Shown here piece after piece: positions 6,720-15,295 of a stretch of 17,807 bases of DNA. The DNA is from Balneolaceae bacterium SMO_bin1 (GTDB lineage: Bacteria > Bacteroidota > Rhodothermia > Balneolales > Balneolaceae). The DNA lies in contig NNSL01000505.1 in assembly GCA_003123965.1 (NCBI GenBank), positions 1-17,807 of the forward strand. The letters run 5' to 3'. The position numbers were made by a program, and so were the translations under genes. Position 1 is the first letter of the stretch. Each line of letters opens with the position of its first letter. The notes under the pieces were generated by a model, which saw only the letters and a list, made by a program, of their open reading frames with translations, was not told the DNA's origin and made no database searches.

Positions 6720-8221
6720 TATGCTAGCTCGTTTGCTTCTTTCTCAATACCAAAATTCACAGGTACGGGATATTTTTCGGTAAAACAGGCTGTGCAATAT
6801 TCGCCGCCTTCGGGGTTGGCCTCTTTTACCGCATTTACAAGCCCATCAGGAGATAGGTACCGCAGGCTGTCTACCCCAATCTCTTTCGCCATGGCGTTAA
6901 TATCGCGGTCAAATCTATTGGCCATGAGCTCTTCAGGCGTGGGGAAATCCATGCCGTAATAACACGGACTGATGATGGGCGGCGAGCTGACCAAGAAATG
7001 AATCTCAGCGGGATTATCCTTGCGAATCATATCAACCAGGTAGCGCGAGGTAGTACCGCGCACAATCGAATCATCAACAATAATTACCGAGCGGCCTTCA
7101 ATTACGCCCTGCACGGTGTTGAATTTGGTGCGTACTTTCTGCTCGCGGGATTTTTGGCCCGGTGAAATAAAGGTACGCCCCACGTAGTGATTGCGAATAA
7201 GCCCGATTTCGAACTTGCAATCGCGGCCATTTTTCTGATTTTCGTGTACGTAACCGAGGGCTGCGGTATTGCTGGAATCGGGCACAGAAATTACTATGGG
7301 CCGTTTTTCTCCGGGTACATTCTGCAGGATCTCGTCCAGCGGATGCTCTTTTGCTAAATATTTGCCCAGGTTCCGGCGCACCTTATCAACATTTTCGCCG
7401 AAAATTTTGCTGTCAGGGCGTGAAAAATAAACATACTCAAAAATGCATTGGCTGGTTCCAGTGCCGTATTCCGGCTCCAGCTGATACGAAATGGGGGCAT
7501 CATTATCGGCGGCTTCCTGGTCAATCACCACCACTTCGCCGGGTTTTACATCGCGCACATATTCGGCATCAATAATATCAAAAGCGCAGGTTTCACTAGC
7601 TACGCAATAACTGCCATCAACCTTTCCAAGCGCCAAGGGGCGAAATCCGTTAGGGTCGCGTACGGCAATAAGTTTATCATCAGTAAGCATCACCAGGCTG
7701 TAGGCCCCCTCAATCTGGCGAAGAGCGTCTAAAACCTGCTCCATCTGTGTTTCTTTGCGGCTTTTGGATATGAGGTGTAAAATCAGTTCGGTATCGGAGG
7801 TGCTTTGAAACAGCACGCCTTCTTCACGAAAACGAGCGCGCAGCTGCTTGGCGTTGGCCAGATTACCGTTATGACCTATGGCCAAATTGCCCTCGCGGTA
7901 GTGCACGCGAAAGGGCTGAATGTTTGAGGGGTTCTTGGAAGCCCCTGTAGTTGAATACCGGTTGTGGCCAATGGCCGAGCGGCCTTTCAGTTCGGTTTTA
8001 AATATCTCCTTGTCGTCAAATACGTTCAGCACCAATCCAAAATCGCGGTGCGCAGGCATGTTCCAGCGCTGTTTTTCTTCATCGTAAAATGAGGTTACGA
8101 TTCCCGCCGACTCTTGTCCGCGGTGCTGCAGGGCGTGCAAGCCGTAGTAACTGAGCAGGGCTGCATCGTCGTGGTCAAAAATGCCGAAAATTCCGCAATA
8201 ATCGCGAGGTTTATCAATCAT
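6719..8221 (-). CDS. purF: Amidophosphoribosyltransferase
   Basis: The product is 500 residues. It catalyses the first committed step of purine synthesis, moving the glutamine amide nitrogen to PRPP. An 8-residue propeptide precedes Cys-9 (DYCGIFGI), which becomes the N-terminal nucleophile. The glutaminase domain has HRGQESAG (33-40) and SDTELILHL (142-150). The PRTase signature VIIVDDSIVRGTT is at 379-391. Cys-259, Cys-420, Cys-476 and Cys-479 match the four iron-sulfur ligands of the Bacillus-type enzyme, so this is probably the oxygen-sensitive 4Fe-4S form. It is first in the minus-strand operon with engB and serA, and divergent from kup. Confidence 0.97.
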   Translation of the reverse strand: MIDKPRDYCGIFGIFDHDDAALLSYYGLHALQHRGQESAGIVTSFYDEEKQRWNMPAHRDFGLVLNVFDDKEIFKTELKGRSAIGHNRYSTTGASKNPSNIQPFRVHYREGNLAIGHNGNLANAKQLRARFREEGVLFQSTSDTELILHLISKSRKETQMEQVLDALRQIEGAYSLVMLTDDKLIAVRDPNGFRPLALGKVDGSYCVASETCAFDIIDAEYVRDVKPGEVVVIDQEAADNDAPISYQLEPEYGTGTSQCIFEYVYFSRPDSKIFGENVDKVRRNLGKYLAKEHPLDEILQNVPGEKRPIVISVPDSSNTAALGYVHENQKNGRDCKFEIGLIRNHYVGRTFISPGQKSREQKVRTKFNTVQGVIEGRSVIIVDDSIVRGTTSRYLVDMIRKDNPAEIHFLVSSPPIISPCYYGMDFPTPEELMANRFDRDINAMAKEIGVDSLRYLSPDGLVNAVKEANPEGGEYCTACFTEKYPVPVNFGIEKEANELA

Positions 8222-8279
8222 CAGGATTCGTTGATTTCGCTATGACTTACAATTTCTAAAGGTAACAAAATCGGCAACG

Positions 8280-8294
8280 AATTAGTAACTAATT
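8280..8294. repeat. Short inverted repeat between purF and kup
   Basis: aattag-taa-ctaatt is a perfect 6-bp inverted repeat with a 3-base centre, in the 128-base divergent intergenic region 60-75 bases from both starts. It could be an operator for purF, kup or both; AT-rich sequence can also give this by chance. Confidence 0.3.
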
Positions 8295-8306
8295 AGCAGA
8301 AGGTTT

Positions 8307-8314
8307 TATTTTTG
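8307..8314 (+). promoter_or_regulatory. Possible -7 element of kup
   Basis: TATTTTTG matches TAnnTTTG exactly and lies 35 bases upstream of the kup ATG. No clear TTG is found 19-23 bases upstream of it, so this is tentative. Confidence 0.35.
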
Positions 8315-8349
8315 AATACTGTAGCGCCGTTATTACTTTCGTGATTGTT

Positions 8350-10275
8350 ATGTCTAAATCAGACTCTGGTGACGATAAAAAAGGCAAGCGTTATATTGCC
8401 GGGCTTTCGCTGGCCGCCATAGGTATCGTTTATGGAGATATCGGTACCAGCCCGTTATATGCATTTCGTGAGAGCTTCCATGAAGAGTATGGGTTAGCCG
8501 TTTCTGAGCCCAATATTCTGGGCGTACTTTCGCTCATATTCTGGGCCCTCATTTTGGTTATTACCATTAAATACCTCGCTTTTGTTTTGCGGGCCGATAA
8601 TGACGGTGAAGGTGGTATCATTGCCTTAACGGCACTTATCACCCCGCGCGGCGAAGCGAGTAAACTTCGTCACTGGCTGGTACTGGCCGGACTTTTTGGT
8701 GCTGCACTGCTTTATGGCGACAGCATGATTACACCGGCCATATCCGTGCTAAGTGCTATTGAGGGGTTGCAGGTGGCCACTCCTGTATTTGAGCCGTATA
8801 TTATCCCGATTACCATAGGTATACTGCTCGGACTATTTTTTGTACAAAGCCGCGGCACTGCCGGTATTGGCAAAGTTTTTGGGCCCATTACAACCGTTTG
8901 GTTCCTCACGCTCGGGGTTCTAGGTGTAAATCAGATCCTCGGCTCACCCGAAATTTTTAAAGCCTTAAATCCCCTTTATGGGTACGAGTTTTTTATCCGT
9001 AACGGCGTTTCCGGCTTTCTGGTTCTCGGCTCCGTATTTTTAGTTGTTACCGGCGGCGAAGCCCTCTATGCCGATATTGGTCACTTTGGACTTTTACCTA
9101 TCCGAATTACCTGGTTCGGTATAGTGCTCCCCGCCTTGCTGCTCAACTACTTTGGCCAAGGGGCGCTGCTTTTGCATACGCCCGAGGCGGTACATAACCC
9201 ATTTTTCCGTATGGGTCCAGAATGGGCTTTATACCCTATGGTGGTTATTGCCACAACCGCCACTATTATTGCCTCCCAAGCGGTAATATCCGGAGCTTTT
9301 TCGCTCACGCGTCAAGCAGTGCAGCTCGGCTACATCCCCCGAATGCAGATCAAGCAAACTTCGGCCGAAGAAGTAGGACAGGTTTACATTCCTGCGGTCA
9401 ACTGGATCTTGATGATTGCCTGTATTGGTTTGGTATTCGGCTTTGGCTCATCAAGCAGCTTGGCGGCTGCATACGGCGTAGGCGTTACTACCGACATGGT
9501 GTTTACCACCATCCTGTTTGCAGTGGTCCTAAAAGTGCGGTGGAACTGGAGTATACCGGCTATGCTTGCGCTTACTACGGCATTCCTCGTTATCGATCTT
9601 GCATTCTGGGGTGCTATGATGCCAAAAATACCCGACGGGGGCTGGTTTCCGCTTGTAGTAGCCGCTATAATTTTCACCCTCATGACCACATGGAAGCGCG
9701 GCCGTACCATTTTGGCTAAACATTTAAAAAGTAGTGAGATTCCGCTGGAGTCCTTTATGAAAGACTTGAGCAGTTTTGCTGAAATAGACGTGGAAGAAAT
9801 TAAACGGGTAGATGGTACCGCAGTTTACATGTATTCTAACCCCGAAGGAACGCCCCCGGCCCTACTCAATAACATCAAACATAACAAGGTGCTGCATGAA
9901 ACAGTGGTATTGCTTAGCGTAAAGAATACGGAAGAACGCCCCCGCGTTCCCCGAGGTGAACAGATTGAGGTGGAAGCGCTGGAAAAAGGGTTTTACCGGG
10001 TTATTATTCGAGCTGGATTTGTACAAACCGTAAATGTTCCCAGCATGCTGCGGCGCATCAGTAGTGATGACTCTGGCCTTGAGGTAGATCTGGAAGAAAC
10101 CACCTTCTTCCTCGGCAAAGAACAAATATTGCCTACAGAAAGTGAGCATTCCGATATGGCCAAATGGCGCGATCGTCTATTTGGCGTGATGGTTCGAAAT
10201 GAGCAGCGTGCTACGGCCTATTTTGGCCTTCCACCAAACCGTGTAGTGGAAATGGGTACGCAAGTAGAGATGTAA
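8350..10275 (+). CDS. kup: Kup/HAK/KT-family potassium transporter
   Basis: The product is 641 residues from the ATG at 8350; the in-frame GTG at 8341 would add three. It imports K+ with protons across the inner membrane. The family signature GIVYGDIGTSPLYAFRES is at residues 25-42 in the first span. It is followed by about eleven more membrane segments, with conserved GLFGAALLYGDSMITPAISV and GGEALYADIGHFG. A cytoplasmic C-terminal domain of about 190 residues includes the usual HNKVLHETVVLLSV and FFLGKEQILPTES motifs. It is a single gene on the plus strand, divergent from purF. The 153 bases after it (10276-10428) show no recognisable terminator or other element. Confidence 0.95.
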   Translation: MSKSDSGDDKKGKRYIAGLSLAAIGIVYGDIGTSPLYAFRESFHEEYGLAVSEPNILGVLSLIFWALILVITIKYLAFVLRADNDGEGGIIALTALITPRGEASKLRHWLVLAGLFGAALLYGDSMITPAISVLSAIEGLQVATPVFEPYIIPITIGILLGLFFVQSRGTAGIGKVFGPITTVWFLTLGVLGVNQILGSPEIFKALNPLYGYEFFIRNGVSGFLVLGSVFLVVTGGEALYADIGHFGLLPIRITWFGIVLPALLLNYFGQGALLLHTPEAVHNPFFRMGPEWALYPMVVIATTATIIASQAVISGAFSLTRQAVQLGYIPRMQIKQTSAEEVGQVYIPAVNWILMIACIGLVFGFGSSSSLAAAYGVGVTTDMVFTTILFAVVLKVRWNWSIPAMLALTTAFLVIDLAFWGAMMPKIPDGGWFPLVVAAIIFTLMTTWKRGRTILAKHLKSSEIPLESFMKDLSSFAEIDVEEIKRVDGTAVYMYSNPEGTPPALLNNIKHNKVLHETVVLLSVKNTEERPRVPRGEQIEVEALEKGFYRVIIRAGFVQTVNVPSMLRRISSDDSGLEVDLEETTFFLGKEQILPTESEHSDMAKWRDRLFGVMVRNEQRATAYFGLPPNRVVEMGTQVEM

Positions 10276-10428
10276 CTGCCTCACATCATGCCATTAGAAA
10301 TGTTATGTAATATACGCCTATTATCAGGGTATAGATTAAAATGATATGCATCTGCTTCTTTTTTTTATAAAATTTACATAGCTTGGCCGATCTTATTCGT
10401 ACCCAATAAATTACTCTAATTCCTTACA

Positions 10429-11133
10429 ATGAGCACCCCCAATGAATCAGAACGCATTCAGGCGTTAAAATCATATCATGTTTTCCAGAAAGAAATAGAA
10501 TCAGAGTTGGAGGGGCTTACCGAACTGGCATCAAATATTTGCGAAACACCCATCTCGCTTTTGAACCTTTTAGACTCATCTCACCAACAAACCAAAGCAA
10601 AGAAAGGGTGGAATATTGATGGTATGCCCAGAGAAGACAGCTTCTGCCAGTATTCTATTTTAGAACAGGATTTATTTATTGTTGAAGACGCCGAACAGGA
10701 TGCGCGTTTTAAAAACAGCCCGTATGTAAAAGGAGATCCCCATATTCGATTCTATGCAGGGGCCCCACTTCGAACCAAAGATGGATATAATATTGGAGCC
10801 CTTTGCGTGATTGATCAGGAACCGAGAAAACTCTCCAGCTCCCAAAAAGAAAGTTTAAAGTTGCTTGCCAATGAAGCAATGGCACGTTTAGAGCTCATTA
10901 AAAATAAAAATGAGCTTGCCAATCGAAATGTAGAGCTGGAAAAGCAAAAAATATTCGTAGACAATTCATCCGACATCCAGATGATTGTTGACGCTGACAG
11001 CTTACGCATTTTGGAGATTAACGAACGAGCGATGAAACTCTTGGGAGGAAACCGGGAGCATTATATAAATGCCTCGTTTATAAATCGCTTTGTTCAGAAA
11101 GAAAAACAAGAACTGATTATCATCATTTCTTAA
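10429..11133 (+). CDS. Sensor kinase fragment 1: GAF domain and start of PAS-1
   Basis: The product is 234 residues. Residues about 15-165 form a GAF domain with SLLNLLDSSHQQTKAKKGW, REDSFCQYSIL, DARFKNSPYV, IRFYAGAPLRTKDGYNIGAL and CVIDQEPRKLS. This is the subtype found ahead of PAS and kinase modules, with unknown ligand. A short coiled linker (ELANRNVELEKQK) follows, then a PAS start (IQMIVDADSLRILEINERAMKLLGG). The PAS is cut at residue 234 by the first frameshift. The start ATG has no strong ribosome binding site. Confidence 0.75.
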   Translation: MSTPNESERIQALKSYHVFQKEIESELEGLTELASNICETPISLLNLLDSSHQQTKAKKGWNIDGMPREDSFCQYSILEQDLFIVEDAEQDARFKNSPYVKGDPHIRFYAGAPLRTKDGYNIGALCVIDQEPRKLSSSQKESLKLLANEAMARLELIKNKNELANRNVELEKQKIFVDNSSDIQMIVDADSLRILEINERAMKLLGGNREHYINASFINRFVQKEKQELIIIIS

Positions 11134-11347
11134 GAATGAAAAAGATTTAAAAAGAACCTTCCTCTGCAAGTTTACATCACAACCAACAAAACAGGTATTC
11201 TATTTCGAGAATACCTTTAAGTATTCTGATGGAGCCTGGTTTGTAACAGGCCGGAACGTAACAACCCGAAAGCAAGCCGAGCAAGAACTTGATAAGGAAC
11301 GCGAACTTAACAAAGAAATTATAAATAGCCTGCCAGCACTATTCTTT

Positions 11348-11638
11348 ATGTACGATAAGGCGGGCAATATTTTACGCTGGAACAAAAAATTACAGGAAAC
11401 AACAGGGTACTCTGATTTTGAATTAACCTATAAAAGTCCTGCCGAATATTTTGTAGAAGATAAAGCGCTCGTTGAGTCTAAAATTGAACAAGTATTTGAA
11501 GAGGGTAATGCCAGTTTAGAAGCCACCTTGGTGAATAAGAATGGGAATAAAGACCCGTACCTGTTTAATGCCACTTTATTTGAGGGTAGTGACCAAGAAT
11601 TTATGATAGGAACAGGGATTAAATATTTCCAGGCTTAA
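11348..11638 (+). CDS. Sensor kinase fragment 2: PAS-2
   Basis: The ATG at 11348 is internal to the domain. The frame is open from 11117 and carries the rest of PAS-1 (WFVTGRNVTTRKQAEQELDKE), a coiled linker and a second PAS (NSLPALFFMYDKAGNILRWN, GYSDFEL, NKNGNKDPYLFNATLF). It is almost certainly not a gene of its own. Confidence 0.6.
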   Translation: MYDKAGNILRWNKKLQETTGYSDFELTYKSPAEYFVEDKALVESKIEQVFEEGNASLEATLVNKNGNKDPYLFNATLFEGSDQEFMIGTGIKYFQA

Positions 11639-11687
11639 AAATTACCAACAAGAAATTCAGCAAACTCTCCGCGAAAAAGAAGTACTC

Positions 11688-12308
11688 TTGGCAGAAGTTC
11701 ATCACCGGGTAAAAAATAACCTAGCTGTTATTTCCGGGCTATTGCAATTGCAGGCTTTAAACTCAGATCACACGACTTTAACCGAGCAATTAACCAGCAG
11801 CCAGAATCGCATTCAATCAATAGCTGCTATTCATGAATTACTATATCAATCCAATAGTTTATCTGAAATACATCTAGAAGATGAAATATCAAGAATCATT
11901 CAAAACGCCGCAAAGGCAAATTCATCTTCTACAGATATAGACGTCAAACTCAATACTAAATCAATTAAAATTAATGTAAACCAAGCTGTGCCCCTCGCGC
12001 TAATTCTCAACGAACTGCTGACCAATATTTATCAGCATGCATTTGAGGGACGGGACGAAGGGACCATTGCATTAGATATTGATGAAGAAGGAGACTTGCT
12101 CACGTTCTCACTTGCCGATGATGGAGTAGGCTTACCTGATCATTTCAGCAAAAATGGGGCAGACTCATTGGGCATGAAAATTATATCCGTGCTAAGTACA
12201 CAACTAGATGCCGACCTTAAATATGACAGAACCGACACTGGAACGCAGGTAACCCTGCAGTTTGAAAAAAAACAAAAGAAGGGTTCTGCCAGCGGCATTA
12301 TAGATTAA
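11688..12308 (+). CDS. Sensor kinase fragment 3: HisKA_2 and ATPase domain
   Basis: The nominal TTG start at 11688 is internal; the frame is open further upstream. The phospho-acceptor box is EVHHRVKNNLAVISGLLQLQ, the HisKA_2 type. The HATPase_c domain has the N box LILNELLTNIYQHAF and the G boxes DDGVGLPDHF and SLGMKII. If translated alone it would be a catalytically complete kinase without sensors, a possible outcome of real decay. Confidence 0.75.
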   Translation: MAEVHHRVKNNLAVISGLLQLQALNSDHTTLTEQLTSSQNRIQSIAAIHELLYQSNSLSEIHLEDEISRIIQNAAKANSSSTDIDVKLNTKSIKINVNQAVPLALILNELLTNIYQHAFEGRDEGTIALDIDEEGDLLTFSLADDGVGLPDHFSKNGADSLGMKIISVLSTQLDADLKYDRTDTGTQVTLQFEKKQKKGSASGIID

Positions 12309-12399
12309 CAGTTGATGCCCAAAACAGAATATTGCTAAATCTTTCTGCCCAGCAGCCGCATTTGAATATGTACATTAACCTTTAAAAGTTTACTCCAAC

Positions 12400-12433
12400 A
12401 AAAAAGCCCTTACAGTTTCCTGCAAGGGCTTTG
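12400..12433 (-). terminator. Rho-independent terminator after tRNA-Gly
   Basis: On the minus strand AAGCCCTTGCAG and CTGTAAGGGCTT form a 12-bp stem (one G-U) around a GAAA-type loop, followed by six T. It starts directly after the tRNA 3' end. It also faces the 3' end of the kinase gene, where it may block read-through from the plus strand only weakly. Confidence 0.85.
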
Positions 12434-12505
12434 AGCGGGAGACGAGAATTGAACTCGCGACCTTCTCGTTGGCAACGAGATGCTCTACCGCTGAGCTACT
12501 CCCGC
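12434..12505 (-). tRNA. tRNA-Gly (anticodon GCC)
   Basis: A 72-base cloverleaf on the minus strand. The acceptor GCGGGAG pairs with CTCCCGC, discriminator T. The anticodon arm TCTCG-TTGCCAA-CGAGA gives GCC. The T arm carries GAGTTCAATTCTC. CCA is not encoded. Confidence 0.96.
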
Positions 12506-12515
12506 TTAGCGATTC

Positions 12516-12547
12516 CAAATATAAGGTCTTTACCACCTACTTTTCAA
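12516..12547 (-). promoter_or_regulatory. Bacteroidota-type promoter of tRNA-Gly
   Basis: On the minus strand, TTG (12547-12545), a 21-base spacer and TATATTTG (12523-12516) give a perfect TTG / TAnnTTTG promoter 10 bases upstream of the tRNA 5' end. Confidence 0.7.
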
Positions 12548-12590
12548 CAGAAATTTAGATTTTTTTGAGCCCTAAACCGTCGGTTCCGGA

Positions 12591-13874
<1,284 letters not shown>

Positions 13875-13883
13875 TTAATCCAC

Positions 13884-13911
13884 AAAAAAAGGGGTGATAT
13901 CACCCCTTTTT
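13884..13911 (-). terminator. Palindromic hairpin with T-run between the STAS gene and purA
   Basis: ggggtgatatcacccc (13891-13906) is a perfect palindrome flanked by seven A on the left and five T on the right, so it can terminate in both directions. On the minus strand it has a seven-T tail. It ends 18 bases before the purA ATG, leaving no room for a separate promoter, so it may act as an attenuator or partial terminator for purA. Confidence 0.75.
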
Positions 13912-13930
13912 AAATTATCGTTAATTTAAA

Positions 13931-14299
13931 TTACTGCTCGGTATCTTCGTTTTCTTCATTATTCTGGAAGGATTCGATCGCCTCATCAAGCGAACGAAAA
14001 TGCTTGAACACCGTAATCAACTTTGTGATTACCAGCAGGCTCTCGATTTTATCGGTGGCATTTGCAATACGCAAATCGCCGCCGGCTTTACGCATGGTGG
14101 TCAGCCCACCAATAAGCATACCAAGCCCAGAAGAGTTCATAAACTTCACCTTGCTGAGATCAGCCACCACATTGGTTTGATCTTTTTCAATAAGCTCATG
14201 AAGCTTTTCGTTTAAGCGAACGGCATCGGGGCCGCCCATCACGTTACCCTTGAATTCTATAACTACACAATTATAGCGTTCTGATACATTGAAATTCAT
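13931..14299 (-). CDS. STAS-domain anti-sigma factor antagonist-like protein
   Basis: A 122-residue single STAS domain of the SpoIIAA/RsbV type. Such proteins bind anti-sigma kinases and are switched off by phosphorylation. The signature LSKVKFMNSSGLGMLIGG is at 49-66. Ser-56 is at the position phosphorylated in SpoIIAA; Asn-55 replaces the usual Asp. The acidic tail (NNEENEDTEQ) is atypical for the domain itself. No anti-sigma kinase, sigma factor or phosphatase is in the window, so its partner is unknown. It sits 30 bases after secF and is probably in that operon. Confidence 0.85.
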   Translation of the reverse strand: MNFNVSERYNCVVIEFKGNVMGGPDAVRLNEKLHELIEKDQTNVVADLSKVKFMNSSGLGMLIGGLTTMRKAGGDLRIANATDKIESLLVITKLITVFKHFRSLDEAIESFQNNEENEDTEQ

Positions 14300-14329
14300 T
14301 TTACTGTGGATTAATTAATGTTGTGACGT

Positions 14330-15241
14330 TTAATCTTCCAGCGCTCGCAGCTTCAGTTCAACCACTACTGAGGTAGCGACAAACAGTGAACTGTAAGTAC
14401 CAATCATTACCCCTAACATCAAGGCAAATGAAAATCCTTTAAGCACTTCGCCTCCAAAAATAAACAGTACAGTTACCACAAACAAGGTAGTGAGTGAAGT
14501 AATGACGGTACGGCTCAGCGTATCATTCATACTTTTGTTAATCATCTTCAGAAAGTCCATGGTGGTGTATTCAAGCATGTTTTCGCGGATACGGTCGTAC
14601 ACAACCACGGTATCGTTCAGCGAATAACCCACAATAGTGAGGAACGCAGCGATGATGGTTTGGTCGATTTGCATGCTGAACGGAGCGATATCATTGAAGA
14701 TGGTAAAAATACCGAGCACAATAATCACATCGTGGAACAGTGCCGCAACGGCCCCGGCCGAAAAGGTCCAGTTTTTGAACCGGATTAGGATATAAAGGAA
14801 GATAATAATCATCGCAAAGATGATGGCATTAAGCGCGCCCTGCTTCAGGTCTTCAGCAAACCGCGGACCTACCACATCAGTTTTGATAACCGTTGCCGCA
14901 TTTTGCGGATACATCTGCTGCATGGTTGAGGTGATGCTGTTCTGCACTTCGTTAATAGTGCCGCTGGCATCAGTACGGATTAGGATTTCTTGCGGGCTAC
15001 CGAACAGTTTTACCTCGGGGGTACCGTCGAGCGGTTCTGTAAGTTCACTCCTGATATCGGTTACCTCTACCGGCTGTTCAAATTCAAGGACGAACTCCTT
15101 ACCGCCCCTAAAGTCGATGCCGTACTCAAGCCCCTTACCCAGAATTGCAATAATGGAGGCCGCAAGCAGGATGCCTGAAATCATGTATCCTATCTTGCGT
15201 TTGTTTACAAAGTCAAAGTTTGGTGTTTCGAACCATCTCAT
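14330..15241 (-). CDS. secF: Protein translocase subunit SecF
   Basis: The product is 303 residues. With SecD it forms a proton-driven accessory complex that pulls exported proteins through SecYEG. The first span is near residues 17-35, followed by GIDFRGGKEF (41-50). A small periplasmic domain ends near 130, then come five membrane spans. The conserved SecF motif VGYSLNDTVVVYDRIREN is at 204-221. It starts 54 bases after secD on the same strand. The gene is separate from secD rather than fused. Nothing is missing. Confidence 0.97.
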   Translation of the reverse strand: MRWFETPNFDFVNKRKIGYMISGILLAASIIAILGKGLEYGIDFRGGKEFVLEFEQPVEVTDIRSELTEPLDGTPEVKLFGSPQEILIRTDASGTINEVQNSITSTMQQMYPQNAATVIKTDVVGPRFAEDLKQGALNAIIFAMIIIFLYILIRFKNWTFSAGAVAALFHDVIIVLGIFTIFNDIAPFSMQIDQTIIAAFLTIVGYSLNDTVVVYDRIRENMLEYTTMDFLKMINKSMNDTLSRTVITSLTTLFVVTVLFIFGGEVLKGFSFALMLGVMIGTYSSLFVATSVVVELKLRALED

Positions 15242-15295
15242 GGTATAAAAATCTAAGCGTTAATATTTAAAAGCGATAATCGGGCTTATCCGAAG

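Larger units (their letters stand above)
10429..12308 (+). pseudogene. GAF-PAS-PAS-HisKA_2 sensor histidine kinase, broken by two +1 frameshifts
   Basis: Three open stretches form one kinase. The first ends at TAA 11131-11133. The frame +1 to it stays open from 11117 to TAA at 11636-11638 and supplies the missing end of PAS-1 and all of PAS-2. Then the next +1 frame continues as SRLKNYQQEIQQTLREKEVL into the histidine box. Removing one T from the TTT at 11126-11128 and one base from TTTCC at 11626-11630 gives a continuous 625-residue protein (1880 minus 2 bases is a multiple of three). There is no membrane span, so it would be a cytosolic sensor. No response regulator is next to it. Either sequence indels or real decay; both breaks are at short homopolymers. 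Confidence 0.8.

Noticed and set aside
13884..13911. Purine riboswitch before purA
   Set aside because: Only a simple palindromic hairpin with A/T tails is present; there is no three-way junction or conserved aptamer core in the 65-base region.
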